A stretch of 64,000 nt of DNA from Borreliella spielmanii (lineage in GTDB: Bacteria > Spirochaetota > Spirochaetia > Borreliales > Borreliaceae), in contig NZ_JACHFA010000001.1 in the NCBI RefSeq assembly GCF_014201705.1, forward strand, positions 248,001 to 312,000. Reading direction: 5' to 3'. Positions 44,785-55,197 of this stretch are shown here, piece by piece. The translations under genes and the position numbers were made by a program. Under the pieces are notes generated by a model. The model searched no databases and was not told where the DNA came from. It saw nothing but the letters and a program-made list of their open reading frames with translations. Positions within the stretch are counted from its first letter, which is position 1. Every line of letters starts with the position of its first letter.

Positions 44785-45630
44785 ATGCTACTATCTCTTT
44801 TATCTATGAACATTAACTACAACAGCATAACTAGCATAAAACAAACATTAAAAGAAAGAAAGATAGCTCCAAGAAAACTTTGGGGACAAAATTATTTAAT
44901 CAACGAAAGTATAAGGCAAAAAATAATAGAAAGCTTAGATATAAAAAAAAATGAAAAAATCTGGGAAATTGGCCCGGGCCTTGGCGCAATGACTGATATT
45001 TTATTAAAAAAAACCAATCTTTTAACCGCATTTGAAATTGATTTAAAATATTCAGAAATATTAAATGAAAAATTTGGAAAATTAAAAAACTTTAAATTAA
45101 TAAAAGGAGATTTTTTTAAAAAATACCCAACCGAAAATAAAAACATTGATAAAATATTTTCAAATTTACCATACAATATTGCATCAAAAGTAATATCTAA
45201 ATTAATTGAAGAAAATTTTTTAAAAGAAATGGTACTCACAGTACAAAAAGAATTGGCCGACAGAATAACTGCAAAAATAAATAGCAAAAACTATTCTTCA
45301 TTTACAGTCTTAGTACAATCGCACTTCACAGTAATTAAAATAATAGATATAGGAGAAAATAATTTTTATCCTGCACCTAAAGTTAAATCTACAACACTAA
45401 AATTAATTCCTAAAAAAAATAACATAAAAGACTTTAAAGAATTCAACAAATTGATTAGAACTGTCTTCTCAAACAGAAGAAAGAAGCTAAAAAACACCAT
45501 TATTAATTTCATCGCAAATAAAACTATTTTAAAAGAAAATTTTTTAAAAGAATATTTAGACAAAAGACCTGAAAACATTTCTATTGAAGAATTTATACAA
45601 ATTTCCAATACTTTAACTGCTTATCATTAA
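44785..45630 (+). CDS. ksgA: 16S rRNA dimethyladenosine transferase KsgA/RsmA
   Basis: KsgA dimethylates two adjacent adenines in helix 45 of 16S rRNA, a late 30S assembly checkpoint; its loss gives kasugamycin resistance. The 281 residues show KLWGQNYLIN, the SAM motif WEIGPGLGAMTDILL, SNLPYNIASKV (catalytic NLPY) and FSNRRKKLKN in the C-terminal domain. The start may be ATG 44785 or ATG 44806; neither has a strong Shine-Dalgarno, and I keep the longer form of familiar length. The last 18 bases overlap convergent pta. Confidence 0.95.
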   Translation: MLLSLLSMNINYNSITSIKQTLKERKIAPRKLWGQNYLINESIRQKIIESLDIKKNEKIWEIGPGLGAMTDILLKKTNLLTAFEIDLKYSEILNEKFGKLKNFKLIKGDFFKKYPTENKNIDKIFSNLPYNIASKVISKLIEENFLKEMVLTVQKELADRITAKINSKNYSSFTVLVQSHFTVIKIIDIGENNFYPAPKVKSTTLKLIPKKNNIKDFKEFNKLIRTVFSNRRKKLKNTIINFIANKTILKENFLKEYLDKRPENISIEEFIQISNTLTAYH

Positions 45631-46671
45631 AGCACTTGCAAATACAATTTCATCAACAGAGCAACCCCTTGAAAGATCACTAACAGGCTTAGCAAAACCT
45701 TGTAAAAAAGGACCGTAGGCTTTAGCAAAAGCAAATCTCTCTACTAATTTATATCCAATATTCCCAGCATCTAAATTGGGAAATATTAAAACATTAGCAG
45801 ACCCTGCTACCAAAGATTCTCTGCATTTTTTCTCTGCAACACTTTTAATTATGGCTGAATCAAGTTGAAGCTCTCCGTCAATAAGCAAATCGCCCTCTTT
45901 ATTCTTCACAATATTTAAAGCATTCTTTACTTTTTCAGTTTCTCTAGCATTGGAAGATCCTTTTGTTGAAAAACTTAAAAGAGCAACCTTGGGCTTTACA
46001 TTTAAAATATCTTTAAAAGATTTAGCACTTTGCAATGCAATTTCAGCAAGCTCTAAAGAATTAGGATTAACTACTACAGAACAATCTGCAAAAAATAAAA
46101 TTCCATCATGCCCAAAACAAAAATCAACATTGCGAGCAACATTTAAAGTATCCATAATCATAAAAGATGATATAATCTTAACACCATCCAACTTAGGAAT
46201 TATTCTCAAAGCATTAGACAGAACCTTAGCAGAAGTCGAAATAGCACCACAAACACAAGACTTAACATAACCAAGCCTTACCATAAGCATAGCAAAAGTA
46301 ATTTCATCTAAAACTTGAGTCTTTAAACTTTGCTTCGTAGCTCCTTTTGACTTTAGCAAACTCCAATACTCATCCAAATACATTTCAATATCTGGAAAAG
46401 AATTAGGATCAACAACCTCTATTCTTTCTAAAATATTATTACAACTGGAAAATTCTTTTAAAGAATTCATAACAGGATCTTTTTTCCCTATCAAAATAAT
46501 TGAATTTGCAAGATTTTTTTGCAAAACAACAACAGCTGCCCTCAAAACTCTAGAATCACTGCTTTCGGGAAAAACTATACTGCCTTTAAGCTTATTCTCT
46601 TTTGTGAATATTTCTGCTTTCTTAAAAACATAATCTTTTAAACAAAACACCTTATTAGGGAATAATAACAC
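45613..46671 (-). CDS. pta: Phosphate acetyltransferase
   Basis: Pta interconverts acetyl-CoA plus phosphate and acetyl-phosphate plus CoA. It is the short class I form, 352 residues, with family segments GSIVFPESSDSRVLRA, SCVCGAISTSAKVL, KVALLSFSTKGS, GELQLDSAIIKSVAEKK and NVLIFPNLDAGNIGYKLVER. The start is GTG at 46671, 6 bases after the stop of bgp, without a Shine-Dalgarno. A second in-frame GTG seven codons later is a possible alternative. It works with AckA (4305-5522). The neighbouring bgp, a nucleosidase gene, appears to be cotranscribed. Confidence 0.95.
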   Translation of the reverse strand: MLLFPNKVFCLKDYVFKKAEIFTKENKLKGSIVFPESSDSRVLRAAVVVLQKNLANSIILIGKKDPVMNSLKEFSSCNNILERIEVVDPNSFPDIEMYLDEYWSLLKSKGATKQSLKTQVLDEITFAMLMVRLGYVKSCVCGAISTSAKVLSNALRIIPKLDGVKIISSFMIMDTLNVARNVDFCFGHDGILFFADCSVVVNPNSLELAEIALQSAKSFKDILNVKPKVALLSFSTKGSSNARETEKVKNALNIVKNKEGDLLIDGELQLDSAIIKSVAEKKCRESLVAGSANVLIFPNLDAGNIGYKLVERFAFAKAYGPFLQGFAKPVSDLSRGCSVDEIVFASALMISS

Positions 46672-46677
46672 AATTTA

Positions 46678-47472
46678 TTAAAGAATTCTTAAAATTTCTT
46701 GCACAACTTTAGCCGAATTAAAAGCAGCTAACTTAAGAAATTTACTATACTCAAGTTCATTTTCTTCTTTATTTACAATATCAGATATGGATCTAATAAC
46801 TATAAAAGGTACATTAAACATATGAGAAACATGCCCTATTGCTGCACCTTCCATCTCAACAGCTATTACATCTTTAAAGTTTGCTATAATTTTGTTAATA
46901 TAAGTTGGGTTAATAAACTGATCTCCTGATAATATTAACCCTGAATATGCATTAACACCTACAATATTTGATTTAACAGCTTCTGTAGCTTTATTAACCA
47001 AATTTTTATTGGCACTAAATTTTTGAGGCAATCCCATAAGCTGTCCTACTTTGTGTCCAAATTTAGTCAAATCAACATCATGATATGCAACATCTGAGGA
47101 CACTACCACATCCCCCACTTTAATATCTTTGTATTTATCAGTAACAACACCTCCAGCAACCCCAGAATTAATTACATGACTTATATTATATTTTGACAAA
47201 ATATAGCTAGTCCAAACACCTGCATTAACCTTTCCAACCCCACAAACAATAGCAATAACATTACGATTAGACAACTTCCCCTTTAAAATCTTTTTATTAA
47301 GACCATACTCTTTAAGTACTATTTCTTCCTTGTTAGACATAAGATTATTTATCTGCTCAAGCTCAGAGTCCATAGCAGTTACTATTAAAACATTGATATT
47401 TCTAGAAAAAGCAATATAACTATTTGAAAAAACTAATAAAAAAAGAAAAAATTTTATTAAAAAATTGTTCAT
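46678..47472 (-). CDS. bgp: Exported MTA/SAH nucleosidase, Bgp (Pfs-2)
   Basis: A 5'-methylthioadenosine/S-adenosylhomocysteine nucleosidase fold, 264 residues. Catalytic signatures are VTAMDSELEQ (Glu), GVAGGV, VEMEGAAIGHV and RSISDIVN (Asp). Unusually for the family it starts with a signal peptide, MNNFLIKFFLFLLVFSNSYI. The Borrelia protein has been described as the glycosaminoglycan-binding protein Bgp with nucleosidase activity; that is literature knowledge. The frame opens at TTG 47496, but AAGGAG lies 9 bases before ATG 47472, so I start there. pta follows immediately. Confidence 0.93.
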   Translation of the reverse strand: MNNFLIKFFLFLLVFSNSYIAFSRNINVLIVTAMDSELEQINNLMSNKEEIVLKEYGLNKKILKGKLSNRNVIAIVCGVGKVNAGVWTSYILSKYNISHVINSGVAGGVVTDKYKDIKVGDVVVSSDVAYHDVDLTKFGHKVGQLMGLPQKFSANKNLVNKATEAVKSNIVGVNAYSGLILSGDQFINPTYINKIIANFKDVIAVEMEGAAIGHVSHMFNVPFIVIRSISDIVNKEENELEYSKFLKLAAFNSAKVVQEILRIL

Positions 47473-47627
47473 AAACTCATACTCCTTATAGTACAAAAAT
47501 ATTTATAACATTATTTTATAAAAAAAACCAAAACTGAGTTAATTTTGAAATAATTTTTATAAAAGGTATTGAAAAAAATTATCCTATCCGTATTACAATA
47601 TTAATAGCTTAAAAAAGGGGAACCTGA

Positions 47628-49802
47628 ATGAAAAAAATGAATCTAGTTACAGCTGCTCTACCCTATGTTAATAACATTCCTCATCTTGGAAATTTAGTGC
47701 AAGTATTATCAGCCGATGCTTTTGCAAGATATTCAAAAATGTCGGGAATTGAAACTCTTTATGTCTGTGGAACAGACGAATATGGAACAGCTACAGAAAC
47801 TAAAGCCTTAATTGAGAAGACCGCCCCTTTAGAACTTTGCAACAAATATTATGAAATACATAAATCAATTTACAAATGGTTCAATATTGAATTTGATATC
47901 TTTGGTCGCACAACTAATAAGCACCATCAAGAAATTGTACAAAATTTTTTCCTAAAATTAGAAAAAAATGGTTATATAAAAGAGCGAGAAACTGAACAAT
48001 TTTTTTGCAACAAAGATTCAATATTCTTAGCTGATAGATATGTAATAGGAGAATGCCCAAAGTGCCAAAGCACGGCTAAAGGGGATCAGTGCGAAAACTG
48101 TTCTAAGCTTTTAAATCCAATAGACCTAATAAATCCAAAATGCATAATTTGTAAAAACAAACCTATTTTAAAAAAAACCAATCATCTTTATATAGATCTT
48201 CCCAAAATAAAAACAAAACTAGAAAAATGGATAAAAAATTCAACTACCAACAAAAATTGGAATACCAATGCACTTAAAATGACTAATGCTTTTTTAAGAG
48301 ATGGTCTTAAAGAAAGAGCAATTACAAGAGACCTAAAATGGGGAATTCCTGTTCCTAAAAAAGGCTATGAAAATAAAGTATTTTATGTCTGGTTTGATGC
48401 CCCAATAGGATATATTTCAATTACCAAAAACATTGTAAAAAATTGGGAATCTTGGTGGAAAAACAATGAACAAGTAAATCTTGTCCAATTTATTGGAAAA
48501 GACAATATATTGTTTCACACAATTATATTCCCTTGCATAGAAATTGGAAGTAAAGAAAATTGGACAATATTAAATCAACTCTCATCAAGCGAGTACTTAA
48601 ATTACGAAAATCTTAAATTTTCAAAATCAGAAGGAACAGGGATTTTTGGAAACGATGCTATTAGCACAGGAATCCCTTCTGATGTTTGGCGATTTTATAT
48701 CTATTACAACAGACCTGAAAAATCTGATTTTCAATTTATGTGGCAAGATCTTATGGAAAGAGTAAATACAGAGCTTATTGATAATTTTTCAAATCTTGTC
48801 AACAGAGTATTAACATTTCAAAAAAAATTCTTTGGAGATATATTAGAAACAATAGAAATTCAACATAAATTTTGGAAACAAATAACACCAAAATACAATA
48901 AAATACTAAATCTTTTTAAAAAGACAGAACTAAAATCTGCACTCAAAGAAATCCTTCAAATTTCATCTTTTGGAAACAAAATATTTCAAGACAACGAGCC
49001 TTGGAAAAAAAAAGACAGTGCTCCACAAGAAACAAAAGAGCTAATCTTAAATTTAATATACCTAATCAGGGACTTGTCTATTTTAATGATGCCATTCATT
49101 CCTGAAACAAGCAAAAAGATACAAAAATTCTTTGGTAATAGCTATCAATTTTCTACCAAAATTCTTGGAACTAAATCGGGAATTAAAAAAATTGAATTCG
49201 TAGAAATATTATTTAATAAACTAGAGCAAAAAAAAATCAATGATTTAAGGCTAAAATATTCAGGAGAAAAAAACATGAACGAAAAAGAACAACCAGAAAA
49301 CTTATTTAGAGAAAAAGTACTCTTAAAGGTTGTAAAAATAAATAAAATAGAAAGAAATTCCGAGGCTAAAAACTTATTCATATTAAAACTAGATGCCGGA
49401 ACTAATAGAGAGAAACAAATAGTAAGTAGTCTTGAGGGGCATTATACAGAAGAAGAGCTTTTAGGCAAACATATAATAATAGTAGATAATTTAAAGCCTG
49501 CAAAGTTTAGGGGAATAAAATCCGAAGGAATGCTAATAGCTGCTGAAGACAAAAATAAAAATTTTAAAGTTATAATCGTAGAAGATTCAATTGAAAATCC
49601 TACTGCTGGGGAGAGAATAATACTTGAAAACGACAAAAATAAAGATCCTATCTGCCCGCCTAAAATTGACATAAATAAATTTTCAAAAGCTAACATAGTA
49701 ACAGAAAACGGAGAGCTTAAAATAAACGGAATAAACTTAATATTAGAACATTCTAAGAACAAAATATTATCTAAAGATATACCGAACGGAATAGTTTGTT
49801 AA
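47628..49802 (+). CDS. metG: Methionyl-tRNA synthetase
   Basis: A class I synthetase of 724 residues. HIGH appears as PHLGN (18-22); a four-Cys zinc knuckle begins with CPKC at 143-146 and continues CENC and CIIC; KMSKS reads KFSKS (330-334). A C-terminal EMAP/Trbp111-like OB tRNA-binding domain occupies about 610-724 ([11 protein letters not shown] to [13 protein letters not shown]), which implies a homodimer like the E. coli enzyme. The Shine-Dalgarno AAGGGGAA precedes ATG 47628. The femX-like gene starts 9 bases after its stop. Confidence 0.97.
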   Translation: MKKMNLVTAALPYVNNIPHLGNLVQVLSADAFARYSKMSGIETLYVCGTDEYGTATETKALIEKTAPLELCNKYYEIHKSIYKWFNIEFDIFGRTTNKHHQEIVQNFFLKLEKNGYIKERETEQFFCNKDSIFLADRYVIGECPKCQSTAKGDQCENCSKLLNPIDLINPKCIICKNKPILKKTNHLYIDLPKIKTKLEKWIKNSTTNKNWNTNALKMTNAFLRDGLKERAITRDLKWGIPVPKKGYENKVFYVWFDAPIGYISITKNIVKNWESWWKNNEQVNLVQFIGKDNILFHTIIFPCIEIGSKENWTILNQLSSSEYLNYENLKFSKSEGTGIFGNDAISTGIPSDVWRFYIYYNRPEKSDFQFMWQDLMERVNTELIDNFSNLVNRVLTFQKKFFGDILETIEIQHKFWKQITPKYNKILNLFKKTELKSALKEILQISSFGNKIFQDNEPWKKKDSAPQETKELILNLIYLIRDLSILMMPFIPETSKKIQKFFGNSYQFSTKILGTKSGIKKIEFVEILFNKLEQKKINDLRLKYSGEKNMNEKEQPENLFREKVLLKVVKINKIERNSEAKNLFILKLDAGTNREKQIVSSLEGHYTEEELLGKHIIIVDNLKPAKFRGIKSEGMLIAAEDKNKNFKVIIVEDSIENPTAGERIILENDKNKDPICPPKIDINKFSKANIVTENGELKINGINLILEHSKNKILSKDIPNGIVC

Positions 49803-49811
49803 GAGCTTTTA

Positions 49812-50855
49812 ATGATTATTAAAAAAATAGAAATAAAAGAAATAGAAGAAAATTATCTTCAAAGCGAACTGTGGGCATTAATAAAAACAACAAAAAACAG
49901 TAATTGGAAAGCCTTAGCATTTAAAAGTGATGTTCTTGGAAAAATTGTTGTAATGCAAAGAAGACTGTTTAAAAATTTTTACTTAGCATACATTCCCCAT
50001 CCAGAATTTTCAAACAAAACTCTTGAAAACATTAATATTGATAAAATTAGCAAAAATATTAAAGAATTTAGCATAAAAATAAAACCTTACTTACATAAAA
50101 ATACAATTTTTTTAAGATTTGATTTAATGTATTATTATCAAAGAACACTAAATGACACATACTCTCCACTAAAAATTAAAATCAAATATCTAAAAAAATC
50201 ATTTGACGACATACAGCCTTCAAATACAACAATATTAAACTTAAATAATTCTCTTGAGAATATTTTGCTTAACATGAAAAAAAAAACAAGATATAACATA
50301 AAGCTCAGCACAAAAAAAAATCTGAATATAATAATAGATGATAAATTTGAACATTTAAATACATTTTACAAACTCTATAAAGAAACTAGCAAAAGAGATA
50401 AATTTGCTATTCACTCAGAAGAATATATACAAAACCTCATTAAAATATTCAAACAAGACAAAAATGCTCAAATAAAATTGATAATTGCATTTTACAATAA
50501 AATAATTATCTCCGGAATAATAGTAGGAATTTACAAAGAAAAAGCGGTTTATCTTTATGGGGCTTCTAGTACAGAATATAGAAATTTAATGCCCAATTAT
50601 GCAGTACAATTTAAAGCAATACAAATTTTAAAAAAATTAGAAATAAAAGAATACGATTTATTAGGAATCCCCCCAATTGCAAATAAAAATCATCCCTTAT
50701 TTGGTCTTTTTGGATTTAAAACAGGATTTGGGGGAAATATTATTCACAGAGTTGGCTGTTATGATTTTACTTACAAAAATTTTATTTATAAGATTTATGC
50801 AAATCTTGAAAAACTTAGATACTTTTATTATAAAGTAATAAGAAAAAAAATTTAA
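49812..50855 (+). CDS. FemABX family aminoacyltransferase
   Basis: The 347 residues have two GNAT-like halves typical of Fem proteins, with FLRFDLMYY, LLNMKKKTRYNIKLS in the first half and KLIIAFYNKIIISGIIVG, YLYGASSTEYRNLMPNYAVQ, YDLLGIPP and LFGLFGFKTGFGG in the second. Such enzymes add amino acids from tRNA to lipid II to form the interpeptide bridge. Borrelia peptidoglycan contains ornithine and glycine, so glycine transfer is a reasonable inference. It follows metG by 9 bases with a GAG Shine-Dalgarno and shares the tetranucleotide TTAA as stop with convergent murD. Confidence 0.9.
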   Translation: MIIKKIEIKEIEENYLQSELWALIKTTKNSNWKALAFKSDVLGKIVVMQRRLFKNFYLAYIPHPEFSNKTLENINIDKISKNIKEFSIKIKPYLHKNTIFLRFDLMYYYQRTLNDTYSPLKIKIKYLKKSFDDIQPSNTTILNLNNSLENILLNMKKKTRYNIKLSTKKNLNIIIDDKFEHLNTFYKLYKETSKRDKFAIHSEEYIQNLIKIFKQDKNAQIKLIIAFYNKIIISGIIVGIYKEKAVYLYGASSTEYRNLMPNYAVQFKAIQILKKLEIKEYDLLGIPPIANKNHPLFGLFGFKTGFGGNIIHRVGCYDFTYKNFIYKIYANLEKLRYFYYKVIRKKI

Positions 50856-52207
50856 GCAAGCATATTAACTAATTTTTTGAATTGCAAGCCCCTATCAAAC
50901 TCATTATTAAAAAGCTCAAAAGAAGCACTAGCAGGAGAAAATAACACAATGTCACCCGGACTTGAAATTTTAAAAGCATAATTTACTGCATCTTTTAAAG
51001 AATCAAATACAAAATATTGTATGCTACTTTTTTTCAAAATATTAATAATTTTTACAGTTGCACTTCCTTTTATCAATATCCAAGCTTTTACAAGATTTAT
51101 AATCTTGCTAAAACTTGAAAAATCAAGATTTTTATCAGTTCCCCCAACAATTAAGTTAATACAACCAACATTTGTCTTTAAACTTTTAACAGACAAAACC
51201 GTAGAATCAGGAATAGTTGAAGCTGTATCATTATAAAACAATACATTTTGAACCAATTTAACAAACTCTAATCTATGCTCAATGCCTTTGAAATTATTTA
51301 AAATCTGAAGCGCATGATTAAGGTCTATATTTAAATAATACGAAACAAAAAAAGCAATAAGCTTGGGGGTCATTAAAACTGTTTTTGACTCATAAAAACT
51401 TCCAATCAACTTGTCATTAAAATATACTTCGCCCTTATTAGAATAAAAAATATCTTGATCAAAATCACAAGGATTAAATTCGGAAAATAAAATAACTTTG
51501 GCTTTTGATTCAAACTTTGAAAAATATTTGTAATAAGCCTTATCCTGAATAATCACAATTCCTGAAGTTTGATTTATAAAAATTTTTGACTTATCGACAA
51601 TATAATCATCAAAATTTGAATAATAATTTTGGTGATCGTTGTAAACATTTGTAATAATGCTAAGAATAGGATTAAAATTCTCTAAAGATTGCAACTGCCA
51701 AGAAGAAAGCTCTAAAATCAAAGGAGATCTTCCATCAAGTTGGTCAAAAAAACTTAAAGGAGATACACCAATATTCCCCCCAAGTTTTACTTTTGGATAT
51801 TTTTTTTTCAAAACCCGATACAAAAGAGACACAAGAGTTGATTTGCCTTTAGTACCTGTTACTGCAATTATAGGGTTCTTATTAAATATTAAAAATAAAC
51901 TAATATCCGTTTCAACTCGTTTTGCAAGCTTTAAATATTTATTATTGGGTTTAACACTGGGATTTTTTACAACAATATCGGCTTTTTTAAAATCGTTTAC
52001 ATCGTGTTTACCTAAAACATACCTAATTTGATCATTAAAATCTCTTAAAGAATCAATACTTAAAGCTAACTCTGCCTCGCTTTTAAGATCAGTAATTACT
52101 AACTTTGCTCCATGCTTTAATAAAAATCTAGCAAGAGCTACTCCTCCTCCATTAAGCCCTAACCCCATGACTAAAAAATTCAAATTTTTAATTTCGTCTA
52201 AACGCAC
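50852..52207 (-). CDS. murD: UDP-N-acetylmuramoylalanine--D-glutamate ligase
   Basis: MurD adds D-Glu to UDP-MurNAc-L-Ala in the cytoplasm. The 451 residues show an N-terminal Rossmann-like domain (NFLVMGLGLNGGGVALARFL), the ATP loop VTGTKGKSTLVSLL, LELSSWQLQS, NVYNDHQNYY and a C-terminal ligase domain with GGTDKNLDFSSF. The start is GTG at 52207 with no strong Shine-Dalgarno. It lies 18 bases downstream of the first MATE gene on the same strand, probably cotranscribed. The 3' end overlaps the FemABX gene by four bases. Confidence 0.96.
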   Translation of the reverse strand: MRLDEIKNLNFLVMGLGLNGGGVALARFLLKHGAKLVITDLKSEAELALSIDSLRDFNDQIRYVLGKHDVNDFKKADIVVKNPSVKPNNKYLKLAKRVETDISLFLIFNKNPIIAVTGTKGKSTLVSLLYRVLKKKYPKVKLGGNIGVSPLSFFDQLDGRSPLILELSSWQLQSLENFNPILSIITNVYNDHQNYYSNFDDYIVDKSKIFINQTSGIVIIQDKAYYKYFSKFESKAKVILFSEFNPCDFDQDIFYSNKGEVYFNDKLIGSFYESKTVLMTPKLIAFFVSYYLNIDLNHALQILNNFKGIEHRLEFVKLVQNVLFYNDTASTIPDSTVLSVKSLKTNVGCINLIVGGTDKNLDFSSFSKIINLVKAWILIKGSATVKIINILKKSSIQYFVFDSLKDAVNYAFKISSPGDIVLFSPASASFELFNNEFDRGLQFKKLVNMLA

Positions 52208-52225
52208 AATAAGATTATATCAAAC

Positions 52226-53572
52226 CTACCAACTTGTTTTAATAGATTTAATCCACCTTTCACTATAAAAATAAGGAAGTGAAATAGCAAGTTTGATTGC
52301 ATCCTCAAGAGCTGGAATAAAAACAATAATTTCAAAAGGTAAATTTGTATAATTTGCTAAAACGAAGGCAATAGGAATAGTATAAACAAATGTTACAGAA
52401 CCTTCCATAATAGCGCCAAAACTTGGAGATGCTCCTGCACGAAAAAATCCAAAAAGATACTGAAAAGCAAGAGCCATAAAAAAAGCAGAAACAGAAGAAT
52501 ACCTCAAAATAATTCCTATAAGATGCGAATATTTTAATGTATAAAAAATATAAGGAGCAAAAAATGAAAACACAAACAATACAAAAGATGTTAAAAAAGC
52601 AAGCTTAAAGCCAATTTTACCTAAATAGATTGCAACTTTCATGACTTCTTTTTTACTATTATGCATTTCATAACCCATCATAATATTCAAAGAAATACAA
52701 AAGGAATTAATTATATTAAAGATAATAAAATAAATAGAAAAAGATATGCTATAAGCAGCATATCTATGTGTATCAATTCCTATAAAAATTGACGTCAATA
52801 CAAGATAACCAAAAAACCAAATAAAATCATTTAAAAGGATTGGAATAAAAAATTTAATTAACTGAACAAACAACTTAACATTAATATTTAAATCATTAAG
52901 CTTAAGGTTTAAAATTGAATTCTTGTTAAACACTGTATAAATAAGATAAATAATAAGCTCTAAGGTACGAATAACTGTTGTTGCAATAGCAGCTCCAACC
53001 ACCCCCATATGAAAAACAAAAATAAAAATATAATTTAATATTAGATTTAAAAGCACTGAAAAAATAGAAATGTAAACTTGAAATTTAACAATTTCAACAA
53101 CTTTAAGAGCATTAGCAACAAGTCCTTTTATGATTGCAAATACGAAAGAAAAAATAGCTATGTTTAAATAAATCGCCCCATAATAAACTGCCTGCACATC
53201 ATTAGAAATCAATCTAAGTAAAAAAAAAGGATTCACTCTAGAAATCAATATGAACGGGAAAGAAAATAAAATAATAGTTAATATACTAATAAAAAATGTA
53301 TTTTTAAAACTCTTAAAATCACCCTGATTGTATTGCCTTGTAGCAATTATATTGTAAGCTCCTACCATAGCAAACCCAATAGTAACAAACAATTCAAAAA
53401 ATTTATTTGCAAGAGAAACTCCTGCAACAGGATAGTCGCCAAGATATGAAACCATAGCATTATCGGTAAGGGAAATAAAATTAAATAAAAAAAACTCAAT
53501 AGCAGTGGGAATTGCAATTTTTAAAAGATCTTTATAAATTTTATCTTTTTTTGACGCACTTAATGAATACAT
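52226..53572 (-). CDS. MATE family exporter, copy 1
   Basis: A twelve-helix multidrug and toxin extrusion transporter: IAIPTAIEFFLFNFISLTDN, VSYLGDYPVAGVSLANKFFE and GAAIATTVIRTLELIIY. Cation-coupled export across the inner membrane is the family role; the substrate is unknown. The frame opens 22 codons earlier at 53638, but GGAGAAG lies about 7 bases before ATG 53572 and gives 448 residues, matching its tandem neighbour. The gene is between murD and copy 2 with 155 bases to copy 2's stop. Confidence 0.92.
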   Translation of the reverse strand: MYSLSASKKDKIYKDLLKIAIPTAIEFFLFNFISLTDNAMVSYLGDYPVAGVSLANKFFELFVTIGFAMVGAYNIIATRQYNQGDFKSFKNTFFISILTIILFSFPFILISRVNPFFLLRLISNDVQAVYYGAIYLNIAIFSFVFAIIKGLVANALKVVEIVKFQVYISIFSVLLNLILNYIFIFVFHMGVVGAAIATTVIRTLELIIYLIYTVFNKNSILNLKLNDLNINVKLFVQLIKFFIPILLNDFIWFFGYLVLTSIFIGIDTHRYAAYSISFSIYFIIFNIINSFCISLNIMMGYEMHNSKKEVMKVAIYLGKIGFKLAFLTSFVLFVFSFFAPYIFYTLKYSHLIGIILRYSSVSAFFMALAFQYLFGFFRAGASPSFGAIMEGSVTFVYTIPIAFVLANYTNLPFEIIVFIPALEDAIKLAISLPYFYSERWIKSIKTSW

Positions 53573-53727
53573 AAACTTCTCCAAATAAAAAGTCAAAATT
53601 TTTGCAAAAATAAATAATAAAGCGCTAAAATAAAACAAAAGGAGTTGCTTTTAAATCAGCATTAATTTTAGACTCACTAAGACCACTAAATTTTTATTAA
53701 GATCAAATATATCACGCTACCCTATAC

Positions 53728-55077
53728 TCAATCAAGCTCTTCATAATCAATCTCTCGTATCCAATCGTCGTGAAAAAATTCAATTATGATAAATACATTT
53801 TTAATTATCTCTTCCCCATTTACAATAAAAATCACTATTGGTAAACTTAAATTTGTATAAAACACTAATAAATAAGCAATTGGGAGCGTATAAAAAACAA
53901 TTACCCCTGATTCAATAAAAAAACAAACATTTGGTATGCCACTAGCCCTAAAAACTCCAACAAGAACTTGAGCCGTAAAAGCTTTAAAAACTACAATACT
54001 TGCAAAAACATAAATAAATACACTAACAAGTTCAGGAGAATTTAAATTACTAAAAATATAAGGTGCAAAACCGGATATCCCAATAAGCAAAATAACTACA
54101 AAAATGCCTAAAAGAAATCCTAAAAAAGATAAAAAAAATCCAACCGATCTAACATGTTTCTTATCGTAAATCATTAAATGCCCAATAACAACGCCTGTTG
54201 CAAGTCCCATACCATGAAGCAATACAAAACAAATGTCAAAAAGATTTGATGCAACAGCAAATGAAGCATATTCAATGCTTCCAACACGAGCATAAAATGC
54301 ATGTAAAATAGTTATACTCAAGACCCAAAAAATCTCATGGGATAAAACGGGTATAATAAGCTTTAAATTAGCTCTAACAACTATTTTTGAAGCAAAAAAA
54401 TCGCTAAACTTTATCCGATAATATGAATTTTTATTTAAAAGACTATATGAAAAATAAAAAACAAACTCCACAATTCTAGCAAGCACAGTAGCATATGCAG
54501 CACCTTTTATTCCCATGCCAAAACCAAAAATAAAAATATAATTAAAAACAATATTTATTAAAACAACAATAGAAGTAACATATAAAGGTATTTTTACTTC
54601 TTTAGCGCTCTTAAACCCCATAGCCGATAAAAAAGAATATGCCATTAATATATAAGACCAAGAAATAATTTTTAAATACTCTGATCCAAAATTTAAAGAA
54701 TTTTGATTGGTTGTAAATAGTTTAATAATGTTTTTTGGGAAAAAAAATGAAAATATAAAAAAAATTATTCCTATTGTAGTTCCAATTGATAACATATAAG
54801 CAAAAGATTGTTTTATTTGAAGAAATTTCTTTTTTGCAATTGCTTGAGACACGTAAGAGCTTAAAGCTGTACCAAGTCCAAACACAATAATAAAAAAAAG
54901 AAAAGTTACTCTATTTGCTAAAGAAACCCCTGTAACATGAAAAGAACCTAAATAGGAGATCATAAAATTATCAAAAAAAGTTACCATTTGAAATAAAAGC
55001 GATTCAAAAGCTGTAGGAATAGCTATAATGAATAACTCTTTTATTATTTGATCATAATTTTTAAACTTTTTGACCAT
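53728..55077 (-). CDS. MATE family exporter, copy 2
   Basis: A second MATE transporter of 449 residues, clearly paralogous to its neighbour: IAIPTAFESLLFQMVTFFDN and ISYLGSFHVTGVSLANRVTF align with the same positions of copy 1, as do GAAYATVLARIVEFVFYFS and the C-terminal PIAYLLVFYTNLSLP segment. The two form an old tandem duplication that has diverged widely. ATG 55077 follows AGGG by 3 bases. The substrate is unknown. Confidence 0.92.
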   Translation of the reverse strand: MVKKFKNYDQIIKELFIIAIPTAFESLLFQMVTFFDNFMISYLGSFHVTGVSLANRVTFLFFIIVFGLGTALSSYVSQAIAKKKFLQIKQSFAYMLSIGTTIGIIFFIFSFFFPKNIIKLFTTNQNSLNFGSEYLKIISWSYILMAYSFLSAMGFKSAKEVKIPLYVTSIVVLINIVFNYIFIFGFGMGIKGAAYATVLARIVEFVFYFSYSLLNKNSYYRIKFSDFFASKIVVRANLKLIIPVLSHEIFWVLSITILHAFYARVGSIEYASFAVASNLFDICFVLLHGMGLATGVVIGHLMIYDKKHVRSVGFFLSFLGFLLGIFVVILLIGISGFAPYIFSNLNSPELVSVFIYVFASIVVFKAFTAQVLVGVFRASGIPNVCFFIESGVIVFYTLPIAYLLVFYTNLSLPIVIFIVNGEEIIKNVFIIIEFFHDDWIREIDYEELD

Positions 55078-55165
55078 ATTCCCTATACATACTCCCCTTT
55101 ATTTATTACTTTTAACTAAATTTAACCTAATCTAGAAAATACATATATAATTAGAATTAACTATT

Positions 55166-55190
55166 TATTATACTAAAATATAGTATAATA
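55166..55190 (+). promoter_or_regulatory. Palindromic promoter of the VanY-like gene
   Basis: TATTATACTA (55166-55175) and TAGTATAATA (55181-55190) form 10-base arms around AAATA. The right arm contains TATAAT at 55184-55189, only 8 bases before the ATG, implying an almost leaderless transcript; a second TATACT at 55169 would give a leader of about 16 bases without a Shine-Dalgarno. Confidence 0.4.
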
Positions 55191-55197
55191 AAATAAT

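Noticed and set aside
49145..49762. Minus-strand frames inside metG
   Set aside because: They are shadows of the OB-fold region of metG; hydrophobic Phe/Ser-rich translations are the usual antisense product of Lys/Glu-rich genes.
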